Shown here: in pieces, positions 27,929-36,153 of the stretch
How positions within the stretch are numbered: the stretch's first letter is position 1
Layout: every line of letters starts with the position of its first letter
Source of the DNA: Mucilaginibacter xinganensis
GTDB lineage: Bacteria; Bacteroidota; Bacteroidia; Sphingobacteriales; Sphingobacteriaceae
Direction: 5' to 3'
NCBI GenBank assembly: GCA_026225055.1
Contig: JAMFSA010000146.1
Coordinates: forward strand, 1 to 62,336
DNA: 62,336 nt
Translations under genes and position numbers: made by a program
The notes under the pieces: model-generated
What the model was told of the DNA's origin: nothing
The model's database searches: none
Seen by the model: the letters and a program-made list of their open reading frames with translations, nothing else

Positions 27929-28354
27929 ATGAAAATATTTAAACCTGTTATGCTGTTAGCCATCGTGTTGATGATTAACACCGCCGTTAAAGCAAATAAG
28001 ACCGATGAAGGCGCACTTACTAAAACCCACGCTATAGATACCTATGTAGATGCTATGATGCGCGGAAAACTGGATGGCCTAAATGATGTGATCGATGCTA
28101 CCGCCAAGTTTAGCATACTGCAAAAAAAGCATTTGGTTAGTTATACCAAAAAAGAGATGATGGATTTTTTGAATACCACAAAAAATATTGAGGAAGACTG
28201 CACCTCCAGCACATCACTAGTTGAAACTAATACTGATGTGGCTGTGGTAAAAGTTGATATGCAATTTAAAACTTTTGTGCGTACCAATTATGTAACCATT
28301 GCCAATACCGGCAATGGCTGGAAGATCATAAACGTATATTCTGTCTTTAATTAA
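27929..28354 (+). CDS. Secreted NTF2-like (lumazine-binding-like) protein, paralogue 2
   Basis: A 141-residue protein with a signal peptide ending VKANK. The mature part reads AIDTYVDAMMRGKLDGLNDVID and ends GNGWKIINVYSVFN, aligning with the paralogue at 26807 in length and in the final strand (GWKI-NVYS-F). The two probably arose by local duplication, with the GNAT gene between them. No enzyme motif is visible. Confidence 0.77.
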   Translation: MKIFKPVMLLAIVLMINTAVKANKTDEGALTKTHAIDTYVDAMMRGKLDGLNDVIDATAKFSILQKKHLVSYTKKEMMDFLNTTKNIEEDCTSSTSLVETNTDVAVVKVDMQFKTFVRTNYVTIANTGNGWKIINVYSVFN

Positions 28355-28387
28355 AGATTTTGTATCACGTTTAGTGTTTATGAGTTA

Positions 28388-28418
28388 GCTCCCTGCCAGG
28401 CGGGGGGCTTTTTTTTGC
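28388..28418 (+). terminator. Terminator after NTF2-like paralogue 2
   Basis: An imperfect GC-rich hairpin (AGCTCCCTGCC pairing with GGCGGGGGGCT) is followed by eight T residues. It lies just before the convergent SGNH gene end. Confidence 0.7.
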
Positions 28419-28420
28419 GA

Positions 28421-29080
28421 TTACTTTACGTATGGCTGCAATACTTTTTGCCATTTATCATACCCTTTGCTATTTAAATGCAGGTAATCTGATTGAAACA
28501 GGCTTGAGTCGGGTGCGGCAGTTCCGGGTTTATAGATCACGGTAGCTACATCAATAAAATGGCTTTTAGGTTTGCCGGTTAAATAAGTTTTTATCAGCGC
28601 GTTGGCTATATCAACTTCGGTAAAATATTTTGCACGGCTCGGGCTTGGTTTTATCGACATAAAATAAATCTCAGCCGAAGGCGATTGCTGGTTGATCATC
28701 ACCCAAAGCTTGGTAAACTCATCGGCCACAAATTGTGCTGATTTTCCTGCCGCTATATCATTCTCACCTGCATAAATAAATATTTTGCGGGCATGGTAGG
28801 GGAATAATATATAGGGTGTATAGTAATCTACAATCTGCCAAAGCTCGCAGCCGCCTATGCCGCGCCTTATGATCGGTTCGTTAGCGAAACGTTGTTCCAA
28901 ATCGGTCCACTTACGTATGGATGAACTGCCGATAAACAAAATGCCATCCTTTTTTGGAAAGTTTAAGCTGTCCTGGTGTTTAAACGCGCGGATTTCATCG
29001 GCAAAAGGAAAACCTTGCTGCGCAAATACCTGGGTAGAAAACGAAAAAGCTAAAAAGAGGAGGAATAATTTATTTTTCAT
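28421..29080 (-). CDS. SGNH/GDSL hydrolase, secreted
   Basis: The 219-residue protein has a signal peptide ending VFAQQ. SGNH blocks are present: the serine in ILFIGSSSIRKW, the glycine region RRGIGGCELW, the asparagine in YAGENDIAAG, and the D-x-x-H dyad in SDYLHLNSKGY. It is likely an esterase that removes acyl groups from a sugar or lipid outside the cytoplasm; the substrate is not predictable. It is a single gene. Confidence 0.88.
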   Translation of the reverse strand: MKNKLFLLFLAFSFSTQVFAQQGFPFADEIRAFKHQDSLNFPKKDGILFIGSSSIRKWTDLEQRFANEPIIRRGIGGCELWQIVDYYTPYILFPYHARKIFIYAGENDIAAGKSAQFVADEFTKLWVMINQQSPSAEIYFMSIKPSPSRAKYFTEVDIANALIKTYLTGKPKSHFIDVATVIYKPGTAAPDSSLFQSDYLHLNSKGYDKWQKVLQPYVK

Positions 29081-29188
29081 GGGTTACTATTGGTTGATGC
29101 TAAACCTTAACGGCTGTTTTTAATCGTACTAATGTATAAAATAACAGCGCATAAATAATTAAGTTTGAAAACTACGTTATATACACAT

Positions 29189-29722
29189 ATGAATAAAAAA
29201 TATTTAACCGTAATTCTCTTTTTATTAGTGAGTTGTGCCTTTGCACAGGTAAAACATACCGTAACAAAATCAACTATTACCTTTAAAATAAAAAACTTAG
29301 GCATTAATACCGATGGTAATATCGGGGGCTTGCAGGCAAATATTCAGTTTGATCCGGCAAATTTAGGTGTCAGTGTTATTGAAGCTACCGCCGATGTAAA
29401 TACCATTAACAGTGATAATGATATGCGTGATGAACATCTGAAAGGTGAGTCTTTTTTTGATGTGGCCAAATATCCTAAGATCACCTTTAAATCTGTATCC
29501 ATAAAACACCAGAGCGGTGATAATTATACAGGGCAATTTAATGTAACCATCAAAAATAAAACCCAGTTGCTGGATATTCCATTCATTTATACAACTTCAG
29601 GCAATACGGCTTCCTTTAAAGGCGTATTCAAAATAAAACGCTCTGATTTTGGCATTGGCGGCAGCAGCATGGTGCTATCAAATGAGGCTAATGTTACTGT
29701 TGATTTGGAAACGAGTAAGTAA
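29189..29722 (+). CDS. YceI family secreted lipocalin-like protein
   Basis: The 177-residue product starts at the ATG 29189, with a signal peptide ending SCAFAQ; an earlier TTG at 29165 would add eight residues. The YceI barrel is recognisable from STITFKIKNLGINTDGNIGG, DNDMRDEHLKGESFFDVAKYPKITFKS and the final IKRSDFGIG. YceI proteins bind polyisoprenoids or amphiphiles in the periplasm. The gene stands alone. Confidence 0.9.
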   Translation: MNKKYLTVILFLLVSCAFAQVKHTVTKSTITFKIKNLGINTDGNIGGLQANIQFDPANLGVSVIEATADVNTINSDNDMRDEHLKGESFFDVAKYPKITFKSVSIKHQSGDNYTGQFNVTIKNKTQLLDIPFIYTTSGNTASFKGVFKIKRSDFGIGGSSMVLSNEANVTVDLETSK

Positions 29723-29754
29723 ATTTATAATGTGCGTCTCCATACAAACCGGAT

Positions 29755-29838
29755 GTCATTGCGAGCGATAGCGTGGCAACCCCGTCGCTTGTATATTGAA
29801 CGCGACGAGGTTGCTTCGTCGTTCCTCCTCGCAATGAC
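29755..29838. repeat. REP pair, GTCATTGCGAG family
   Basis: GTCATTGCGAG at 29755 is the complement of CTCGCAATGAC at 29828-29838. Inside, GCAACCCCGTCGC pairs with GCGACGAGGTTGC apart from one base. The same composite occurs in the opposite orientation at 33060-33141. Confidence 0.88.
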
Positions 29839-29920
29839 ATGTTTTATAAATCCTTCTCCCTTAACATAAATATAACCTTCACCCTCAACGGCTCTCGTTA
29901 ACAAATCGTAACTTTAACGT

Positions 29921-30985
29921 ATGAAATTGCGTGTATTGGTTTTAATAAACGCGGCTGCGGTAGCTGTTACCCTTTCGGCCGTGAATTACTATTTTAGGCA
30001 TAGCTGGTATGATGTGATGATTACCTTTGGGGCGACCATTACCACCAGCTTTTTTGTTTTTTATTATTTGATAGAGAAGTACATCTACTCAAAAATTAAA
30101 CTTATTTATAAGCTCATCCATAACCTTAAACTGGGCCGCGACCTGCGTGATGCCCTCGGCGAACACGTAAGCGCCGACCCGATAAATGATGTGGAGCAGG
30201 AAGTGAAAGAATGGGCCCGCCAAAAGAAAACAGAGATTGATGAATTGCGTACGCAGGAGAAGTTCCGCAGAGACTTTTTATCAAATATCTCACACGAATT
30301 TAAAACACCGCTGTTTGCCATACAAGGATATATTGAAGCCATACAAGATGACGAGTTTGAAGATATTGATATGGCGAAAGACTTTTTAACCAAGGCATCG
30401 CGCAATGTAGACAGGCTGAGCTACCTGATCAAGGACCTTGACGAGATCTCGAAACTGGAGACAGGCGAGATGGCTATCAACTATTCTAAATTTAAGATCA
30501 ACGACCTGATTAAAGAGGTTTTTGAGTCGATGGAGATGAAGGCTAAGCAGCACAACATAAAATTAATATTCAAACAAAAATATGATGAGCCGATACCTGT
30601 AAACGCCGATCGCGAAAAGATAGTACAGGTGCTGGTAAACCTTATTGATAACTCCTTAAAATACGGCAAAGATGGGGGTAGCACCTCTATAAGTCTGTTT
30701 GAACTGCACGATCAGGTGCTGGTTGAAGTTACTGATGATGGCATCGGCATAGAGGAAAAGTTCCTCCCGCGCCTGTTTGAGCGCTTTTTCAGAACTGATA
30801 CCAGCCGCTCAAGACAGATAGGAGGGTCGGGATTAGGGCTGGCTATTGTTAAGCATATTATTGAGGCGCACCAGCAAACCATTAATGTGCGCAGTACAGA
30901 AGGGTTAGGGTCTACTTTTGGGTTCACTTTACAAAAATCCAAGCCTTCTTTACAATTCCCTAACATTCCTGTTTTAAAGAATTAA
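29921..30985 (+). CDS. Sensor histidine kinase, PhoR-like
   Basis: The 354-residue protein has two membrane segments near the N-terminus (about 5-22 and 30-50) with almost no periplasmic loop, then a HAMP-like linker and a kinase core. The phospho-acceptor is H125 in NISHEFKTP. The N box is VLVNLIDNSLKYG, G1 is VTDDGIGIEE and G2 is GGSGLGLAIVKHI. It is followed by a DUF47 and a PiT gene, hinting at phosphate sensing, but no response regulator gene lies next to it. Confidence 0.92.
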   Translation: MKLRVLVLINAAAVAVTLSAVNYYFRHSWYDVMITFGATITTSFFVFYYLIEKYIYSKIKLIYKLIHNLKLGRDLRDALGEHVSADPINDVEQEVKEWARQKKTEIDELRTQEKFRRDFLSNISHEFKTPLFAIQGYIEAIQDDEFEDIDMAKDFLTKASRNVDRLSYLIKDLDEISKLETGEMAINYSKFKINDLIKEVFESMEMKAKQHNIKLIFKQKYDEPIPVNADREKIVQVLVNLIDNSLKYGKDGGSTSISLFELHDQVLVEVTDDGIGIEEKFLPRLFERFFRTDTSRSRQIGGSGLGLAIVKHIIEAHQQTINVRSTEGLGSTFGFTLQKSKPSLQFPNIPVLKN

Positions 30986-31007
30986 CATTAAATTAACACA
31001 GTAAACT

Positions 31008-31015
31008 TACCTTTG
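31008..31015 (+). promoter_or_regulatory. Possible -7 box of the DUF47-PiT operon
   Basis: TACCTTTG at 31008-31015 matches TAnnTTTG, 20 bases before the DUF47 ATG. No clear -33 TTTG is seen, so the operon may also be read from the kinase promoter. Confidence 0.35.
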
Positions 31016-31035
31016 CTGAAATTCGATAAAAAAGT

Positions 31036-31686
31036 ATGTCACTTAACAGCATATTCCAGTACTTTGTACCAAAAGATAAAAAAATATTTTTCCCGCTATT
31101 TGAACAGGCGGCGAGCAATGTTGTAGCTATAGCAACCGTATTGGTTGAAGCCGTAAACACCGCAAACCCAGCAACAAGGGAAGAGATGTTTAAGCAAATA
31201 GACAAACTTGAAAACAGGGGTGACGAGCTTACCCACCAGATATATTTGGAGCTGGGTAAAAACTTCATCACCCCGTTTGATCGTGAGGATATACATGCTT
31301 TAGCTACCGCGATTGATGATGTGGCCGATAATATACAGGGCGCCGCAAATCGGATGAGCCTTTATCGTATTGATGAATATAATGAGCATATCCGCAAACT
31401 ATCTGATTTAATTTTACAGGGTAGTATTGATTTGGAGAAAGCGGTGCGCGAATTAAAGGATCTGCGCAATGTGCGTGCTATTGCTGATTCATGTATCAGG
31501 ATAAACAGTGTAGAAAACCAAGCCGATTATGTGTTTGACCGCGCCGTTGCCGACCTGTTTTTATATGAAAAAGACGCTATTAAGCTGATAAAATATAAAG
31601 AAATATTGGCCGCGCTTGAAAACGCCACAGATATGTGCGAAGACGCTGCCAATGTAATGGAATCAATATTAGTTAAAAACGCCTAA
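31036..31686 (+). CDS. DUF47 family (PhoU-like) protein
   Basis: A 216-residue, largely helical cytoplasmic protein. It matches the DUF47/Pit accessory family: FFPLFEQAASNV near residue 15, ENRGDELTHQIYLELGKNFITPFDREDI near 73-100 (given here as one region), and CEDAANVMESILV at the end. Such proteins pair with PiT transporters and are thought to regulate phosphate uptake. The PiT gene starts 19 bases downstream, so they are co-transcribed. Confidence 0.92.
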   Translation: MSLNSIFQYFVPKDKKIFFPLFEQAASNVVAIATVLVEAVNTANPATREEMFKQIDKLENRGDELTHQIYLELGKNFITPFDREDIHALATAIDDVADNIQGAANRMSLYRIDEYNEHIRKLSDLILQGSIDLEKAVRELKDLRNVRAIADSCIRINSVENQADYVFDRAVADLFLYEKDAIKLIKYKEILAALENATDMCEDAANVMESILVKNA

Positions 31687-31705
31687 AAGTAATCGCATCC
31701 GATAA

Positions 31706-32722
31706 ATGGTTACCACACTCCTTGTTTTTGTAGTTGCACTGGCGCTTATATTCGACTATACCAATGGTTTTCACGATGCTGCTAACTCAATTGCTACCGT
31801 AGTATCAACCAAGGTATTAACACCTTTTCAGGCCGTATTATGGGCCGCAACATTTAATTTTCTGGCTTATTTTATTGTTAAAGACCATAAGGTAGCCAAC
31901 ACTATATCAAAAATAGTGAACGAGCATTTTATTACCATGCACGTAATACTCGCCGGCCTAATTGCCGCCATTACCTGGAACTTAACTACCTGGTGGTTTG
32001 GTATACCGTCAAGCTCGTCGCATACGCTAATTGGCGGTTTCGCAGGTGCAGGTATTACCAATGCGCTATATATGGGTGCCAATGCTTTAAGTGCCATCAA
32101 TATAAAACTAATACTAACTACCATTGCCTACATAGTGCTTGCGCCTGTTATTGGTTTGGTTATAGCCTATATTGTAACTATTATTATTCTGCATATCTGC
32201 AAACGATCACGCCCGTCAACGGCTGAACGCTGGTTTAAAAGGTTGCAATTGGTATCATCGGCAGCGTTAAGCTTTTCGCATGGTACCAATGATGCGCAAA
32301 AGGTGATGGGTATTTTATACGTAACGCTTATTGCATCAAACATTATTAAAAGCGGCTCAGTAATGCCTGATTGGATTCCGCTGGCCTGTTACTCGGCTAT
32401 CGCGTTGGGAACAATGTCGGGTGGATGGAAGATTGTTAAAACCATGGGCTCAAAGATCACCAAAATAACCCCGCTTGAAGGTGTAAGCGCCGAAACCGCG
32501 GGTGCCATTACCTTATTAATTACCGAACGTTTTGGTATCCCGGTATCAACCACGCATACTATCACCGGTTCAATTATTGGTGTAGGTTTAACCAAACGTG
32601 TATCAGCAGTACGCTGGGGTGTAACCATTAACCTGGTTTGGGCCTGGATCATCACCATACCTATCTCCGCGCTTATTGCCGGTTTGGTGTTTGTGTTGAT
32701 AAGGTTGCTGGGTGTAGCGTAA
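31706..32722 (+). CDS. Inorganic phosphate transporter, PiT family
   Basis: The 338-residue membrane protein has about ten helices and both PiT signatures: GFHDAANSIATVV near residues 21-33 and SHGTNDAQKVMG near 191-202. PiT proteins import metal-phosphate with protons or sodium. Together with the DUF47 protein it should form the low-affinity phosphate uptake system. The length is at the short end for the family but no part is obviously missing. Confidence 0.95.
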   Translation: MVTTLLVFVVALALIFDYTNGFHDAANSIATVVSTKVLTPFQAVLWAATFNFLAYFIVKDHKVANTISKIVNEHFITMHVILAGLIAAITWNLTTWWFGIPSSSSHTLIGGFAGAGITNALYMGANALSAINIKLILTTIAYIVLAPVIGLVIAYIVTIIILHICKRSRPSTAERWFKRLQLVSSAALSFSHGTNDAQKVMGILYVTLIASNIIKSGSVMPDWIPLACYSAIALGTMSGGWKIVKTMGSKITKITPLEGVSAETAGAITLLITERFGIPVSTTHTITGSIIGVGLTKRVSAVRWGVTINLVWAWIITIPISALIAGLVFVLIRLLGVA

Positions 32723-33059
32723 TCCTTCTAATTTTCGTCGTCTTTCTCCACGCGTCATTGCGAGCGATAGCGTGGCAATCCCCGACTATGCAGAGTGAAT
32801 ATACATGGTTGTATACTTATCGCATGGTATCGCTTTTCGCTAAGAAGTCACTTTTTGTCTTGATACAAAAAGTAACCAAAAAAATCAAGACAACCAGGAT
32901 GCTTCCACCCGCCCTGCCGGTTCTTCACGCTTTTTTCGCTGTTCGGTGCTTCGCATCTCACATCATCCAAAAAGCTAAACCGGCATTCCCGCCTTTACGC
33001 TGGCCCGCCCTTGTTGTCAGGGCCTACGCTCTTTTTAATAACGTATTTAAAAAAAACCT

Positions 33060-33141
33060 GTCATTGAGGAGGGACGACGAAGCAACCTCGTCGCGTTCAA
33101 CAGGCAAGCGACGAGGTTGCCACGCTATCGCTCGCAATGAC
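33060..33141. repeat. REP pair, GTCATTGCGAG family, inverted copy
   Basis: This is the composite seen at 29755-29838 in the opposite orientation, including the GCAACCTCGTCGC/GCGACGAGGTTGC inner stem, here a perfect match. Confidence 0.88.
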
Positions 33142-33163
33142 ATGATGTTTTATTTTGGCTCTT

Positions 33164-33355
33164 GTCAGTAGAACAGCTTCGGGCGAAATCAGGCAAAACG
33201 ATGGTGGCCTTGCGCGTAGTGGCAGGGCATAGCAGATTTTTACAGAAGGGCAAAGGCCAAAGCGCGTAGCGACAGCAGGGTAAAAATATAGCAGCCCAGG
33301 TTTTGCCTGATTTGCAGGGCAACGGCCTTGTGCGGCAAAGAAGCCTTTCTACTGA
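33164..33355 (+). repeat. ~190-bp hyphenated palindrome, copy C
   Basis: The best preserved copy. Outer arms TCAGTAGAA (33165-33173) and TTCTACTGA (33347-33355) are perfectly complementary, and so are the inner arms AAATCAGGCAAAAC (33186-33199) and GTTTTGCCTGATTT (33300-33313). GCAGGGCATAGCAGATTTTTAC and GTAAAAATATAGCAGCCC continue the pairing toward the centre. Confidence 0.85.
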
Positions 33356-33518
33356 TTAGCCTTTTTGGTCCTTTTGTGGCGAAGACAAAAGGACTAAGCC
33401 TCCGCGGCTATGAGCGGCTACGAGCGATATTCACGAGTACATAACCGCTCTGTAAAGTCGGGGATTGCTTCGTACCTCGCAATGACGCGCGGAAGATATG
33501 ATAGTCATATAAAACAAC

Positions 33519-33540
33519 AAAGGCCTCATCAGAGGCCTTT
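33519..33540 (-). terminator. Terminator of the minus-strand lipoprotein gene
   Basis: AAAGGCCTC and GAGGCCTTT form a perfect 9-bp stem with loop ATCA. On the minus strand it is followed by TTGTTGTTTT. It could work in both directions. Confidence 0.8.
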
Positions 33541-33564
33541 TGTTTTCGTTTAGTTTATAATTGG

Positions 33565-34641
33565 TTATTGGTATTGTATGTAAATTGGGTAAGGCTTGTA
33601 TTTCAGCACTTCCTCTGGTGTTAGCATGTGGTGCGGGGCCTTTTTAATATCATTTTTGTAGAATAATTTATAACCTGTAAACTGTACCGGTTCGTTATGG
33701 ATAAAGTAGCGGTAAGTACCTGTTTTAAGATCAGGTTCGCCCCAGCCATCCATGTCTATTACTACTTGTACTTCCGGACGTAGTTTAATATTCTGATAGT
33801 TGGTCATCATCTTTTTTGTAAAGCGGTGCACGATAAGGATCTTCGGAGGCAGGTTATATTTTCTAACCAGGTTAGCTAAATAACCTGATACATAATTTAC
33901 ATCTTCTGCATCATATGTTCCTATTTTTTTACCTGGATGTGTTCCGTCTTTCATCGAGAATTCAGGGTCCATACCAAAATGTACTTGCGGCATCATCAGG
34001 TATTTTTCCAGCAAAGGCAATTCAGCATGAATGTTGCTTAATGCTACCTGAACATCTAAAAACACAATAGCATGTGCTTTTTTAGCCAATTTTAAAACAG
34101 AGTCTATTTGTTTAAAAGGCATACGGTTACGGTATTTACCGTCTTTACCGGGGTCGCCACTGGCAACTACAGCAATATAATGTAAAGCAGGTTGTACAGG
34201 TGTGCTTGGGTCTGCTTTTTCCCAGTTCTTCACTTCACCCTTTAATTTGGCAAGCATTTCATTTGGTGGTAATTCACCCAAAATACCCATCTTTTTAGCA
34301 TATAGGTTGCCATAAAATGCTACTACACGCTTAAATGGTAAAATAGCACCCGGCAACGGATACGGAGCATTTTTAACAGGCCATTTGCCGGTTGTATCGC
34401 CATGCGCCAACTTCTTCATTAATGAATCGTATAGCTTTTTATTTAATGGCGGGTAAGTTACAGGCGCTGCAGTTGTGGTGTCAGCGGCTGTTGAATCAGC
34501 AGGTTTGGCTTTAGCTACAGGTGCCGTAGTTGCAGCTGCAGTTGTTCCTTTACCCTGTGAGCTGCTTTGGCTACAATTTGAAAAAAGGATTAACGGTATT
34601 GCCAGCAGCGTAGTAGAGAAAAGGATGTTCTTCAATTTCAT
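33565..34641 (-). CDS. Predicted lipoprotein of unknown function
   Basis: The 358-residue protein has a lipoprotein signal (ILFSNC, lipidated cysteine near 23), then a linker of about 40 residues rich in A, T and K, and a globular domain from about 65. Segments such as HAIVFLDVQVALSN, QVHFGMDPEFSMKDG and ILIVHRFTKKMM alternate strand and helix like a TIM barrel, but I cannot name the family. PQVHFGMDPEF and VVIDMDGWGEPD carry acidic residues that could be catalytic. It is a single gene. Confidence 0.7.
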   Translation of the reverse strand: MKLKNILFSTTLLAIPLILFSNCSQSSSQGKGTTAAATTAPVAKAKPADSTAADTTTAAPVTYPPLNKKLYDSLMKKLAHGDTTGKWPVKNAPYPLPGAILPFKRVVAFYGNLYAKKMGILGELPPNEMLAKLKGEVKNWEKADPSTPVQPALHYIAVVASGDPGKDGKYRNRMPFKQIDSVLKLAKKAHAIVFLDVQVALSNIHAELPLLEKYLMMPQVHFGMDPEFSMKDGTHPGKKIGTYDAEDVNYVSGYLANLVRKYNLPPKILIVHRFTKKMMTNYQNIKLRPEVQVVIDMDGWGEPDLKTGTYRYFIHNEPVQFTGYKLFYKNDIKKAPHHMLTPEEVLKYKPYPIYIQYQ

Positions 34642-34762
34642 AAATATTTGGTAAATGTTATAAGCAGCTTATTATTATGCAATTATATATTATTTATTGT
34701 GAATTTAATTAATGATATATAAATATATACTGCCGCGTAAATATAGATTTTTAACCTGCCAA

Positions 34763-35650
34763 TTACAGTTTATTTTTATAAAACTTTCCAAACACGCCTA
34801 AAGGAAGCTTAGGTCCGGCGGTAGCCTGAAGGTAAAGTTCGCCTATTTCGAGGTTCGTTACAGGCGGATAAGCACTCTTTATAAGGTTCTCAATAATTAC
34901 CGATGAGAAGCCAAGTGAATAGGTATTGAGTATCAGAAAATGTTCTTCAGGATCGAGCAGTTCAACCACATCACTCATCATTTCGTTGATGTGATCTTCC
35001 AGTTTCCATTTCTCCCCATTTGGGCCATGGCCATATGCCGGCGGGTCCAATATAATCCCATTATATTTTTTACCGCGTTTAAGCTCACGCTTTACAAACT
35101 TAAGCGCGTCCTCAACTACCCAACGTATATTTTTTATGCCAGATAGCTCCTGGTTCTCATTGGCCCAGGTAACAACTTGTTTAATTGAATCAACGTGTGT
35201 TGTATCAGCCCCCGCAGCAGCGGCAATAAGTGAGGCGCCGCCGGTATAGGCAAACAGGTTAAGTACTTTCGGTTCCGGCGTTTTAAATTTTTTAATGTTT
35301 TGTGAGATGTAATCCCAGTTAACAGCCTGTTCGGGGAAAATCCCCAGGTGTTTAAACGAAGTTAATGCCAGGCGGAATTTAATAGCCACATCATCATTCT
35401 TATATTCAATATGCCAGCGGTCGGATGTTTTAGGGTTCTTTTTAACCCACTCGCCCGATGTTGCGGACCGTCCCTTAAATTTTATGTGGTGCAATTTCTG
35501 CCATTCAGCAGCGGGTAAGGTCTTGCTCCAAACCGCCTGTGGTTCGGGCCTGATGAGTATCACATCCCCAAAACGTTCCAGTTTTTCAAAGTCGCCGCAA
35601 TCAATCAGCTCATAATCTTTCCAGTGGGTGGGTGTAAGAAGTTGGATCAT
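34763..35650 (-). CDS. Class I SAM-dependent methyltransferase, RlmI-like
   Basis: The 295-residue product starts at the ATG 35650; a longer frame to 35686 would read through a simple repeat. SAM-binding motif I is VLNLFAYTGGASLIAA, the acidic residue follows in THVDSIKQ, and motif IV is ILDPPAYGHG. DPPAYG and the overall order resemble RlmI/RlmK-type 23S rRNA methyltransferases, without the N-terminal PUA domain. The exact base modified cannot be told. Confidence 0.85.
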   Translation of the reverse strand: MIQLLTPTHWKDYELIDCGDFEKLERFGDVILIRPEPQAVWSKTLPAAEWQKLHHIKFKGRSATSGEWVKKNPKTSDRWHIEYKNDDVAIKFRLALTSFKHLGIFPEQAVNWDYISQNIKKFKTPEPKVLNLFAYTGGASLIAAAAGADTTHVDSIKQVVTWANENQELSGIKNIRWVVEDALKFVKRELKRGKKYNGIILDPPAYGHGPNGEKWKLEDHINEMMSDVVELLDPEEHFLILNTYSLGFSSVIIENLIKSAYPPVTNLEIGELYLQATAGPKLPLGVFGKFYKNKL

Positions 35651-35653
35651 GTT

Positions 35654-35770
35654 TTCGAGTATCAAGTATTTAGTATCAAGTATCAAGATTTTTTGCCACC
35701 TTGATTATTAAAGCAGTTATCGCATCAAAGTAATCTTGATACATGATACCAGCTACTTGATACTAACTAT
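35654..35770. repeat. Simple GTATCAAG/CTTGATAC repeats, left of the S23-like gene
   Basis: GTATCAAG occurs several times at 35659-35690, then the complementary form CTTGATACATGATACC at 35732 and CTTGATACTA at 35756. The two orientations face each other, so the stretch can fold. A similar run lies at 36123-36153 on the other side of the four-helix gene. Confidence 0.8.
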
Positions 35771-36120
35771 ATTTTAAGGCTTTTTTGCAAGCCATTTAGC
35801 ATTTTTTGAGTCTGAACTATCATTTCACAAATACTATCTGCCTTGTCAGTAGTTAAGTAATTAAATTCTTTAGCGATAATTATCTGCGTTTCAAGTTCAA
35901 ATGAAGAACCGAGTGCAATATTAAGAAATTGATATAATTCTTTGTTAGATTTTCTTCCACAGCCTTCAGCTATATTGGATGGTATAGATACAGCACAACG
36001 GTTCATTTGAGAGATCAATCCAAATCTTTCCTCGCCCGGAAACTGCTTCGTTAACTCAAATATCACTTTACAAATCTCAATCCCAGCTTGCCAAACTTTT
36101 AATTCCTTGAAGTTATGCAT
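35767..36120 (-). CDS. Four-helix bundle protein, S23/Avd family
   Basis: The 117-residue protein is a typical stand-alone S23 family member: HNFKELKVWQAGIEICK at the start, then FGLISQMNRCAVSIPSNIAEGCGR and ALGSSFELETQIIIA. Relatives are encoded in 23S rRNA intervening sequences, and Avd of diversity-generating retroelements has the same fold. Here there is no rRNA gene, no reverse transcriptase and no template repeat nearby. The gene is bracketed by GATACTTGATAC-type repeats, so it may be a small mobile cassette. Its role is unknown. Confidence 0.85.
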   Translation of the reverse strand: MHNFKELKVWQAGIEICKVIFELTKQFPGEERFGLISQMNRCAVSIPSNIAEGCGRKSNKELYQFLNIALGSSFELETQIIIAKEFNYLTTDKADSICEMIVQTQKMLNGLQKSLKI

Positions 36121-36122
36121 TT

Positions 36123-36153
36123 CCCTATCTTGATACTTGATACCTGATACTAA
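36123..36153. repeat. Simple CTTGATAC repeats, right of the S23-like gene
   Basis: CTTGATACTTGATACCTGATACT in overlapping units lies between the four-helix gene and the MlaF-like gene, in the same orientation as the last part of the left run. Confidence 0.75.

Larger units (their letters stand above)
32754..33500. repeat. Repeat island 2 between PiT and the lipoprotein gene
   Basis: About 840 bases hold no credible gene. In order I see a GTCATTGCGAG half element (32755), a hairpin around CTTTTTGTCTTGATACAAAAAG (in two halves) near 32850, a segment with GC-rich complementary pieces to about 33045, a full GTCATTGCGAG composite (33060-33141), the ~190-bp palindrome copy C, the CTCCGCGGC segment (33398) and a final CTCGCAATGACGC end. 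A 177-codon open frame across this island is made of repeat sequence. Confidence 0.85.

Noticed and set aside
32638..33171. A 177-codon plus-strand frame after the PiT gene
   Set aside because: It starts inside the PiT gene in another frame and continues through three repeat types; the codons are not gene-like.
35767..36120. A diversity-generating retroelement, because the four-helix protein resembles Avd
   Set aside because: No reverse transcriptase, template repeat/variable repeat pair or target gene lies near.
35654..36153. An rRNA intervening sequence, because S23 proteins are encoded in them
   Set aside because: There is no 23S rRNA sequence on either side.
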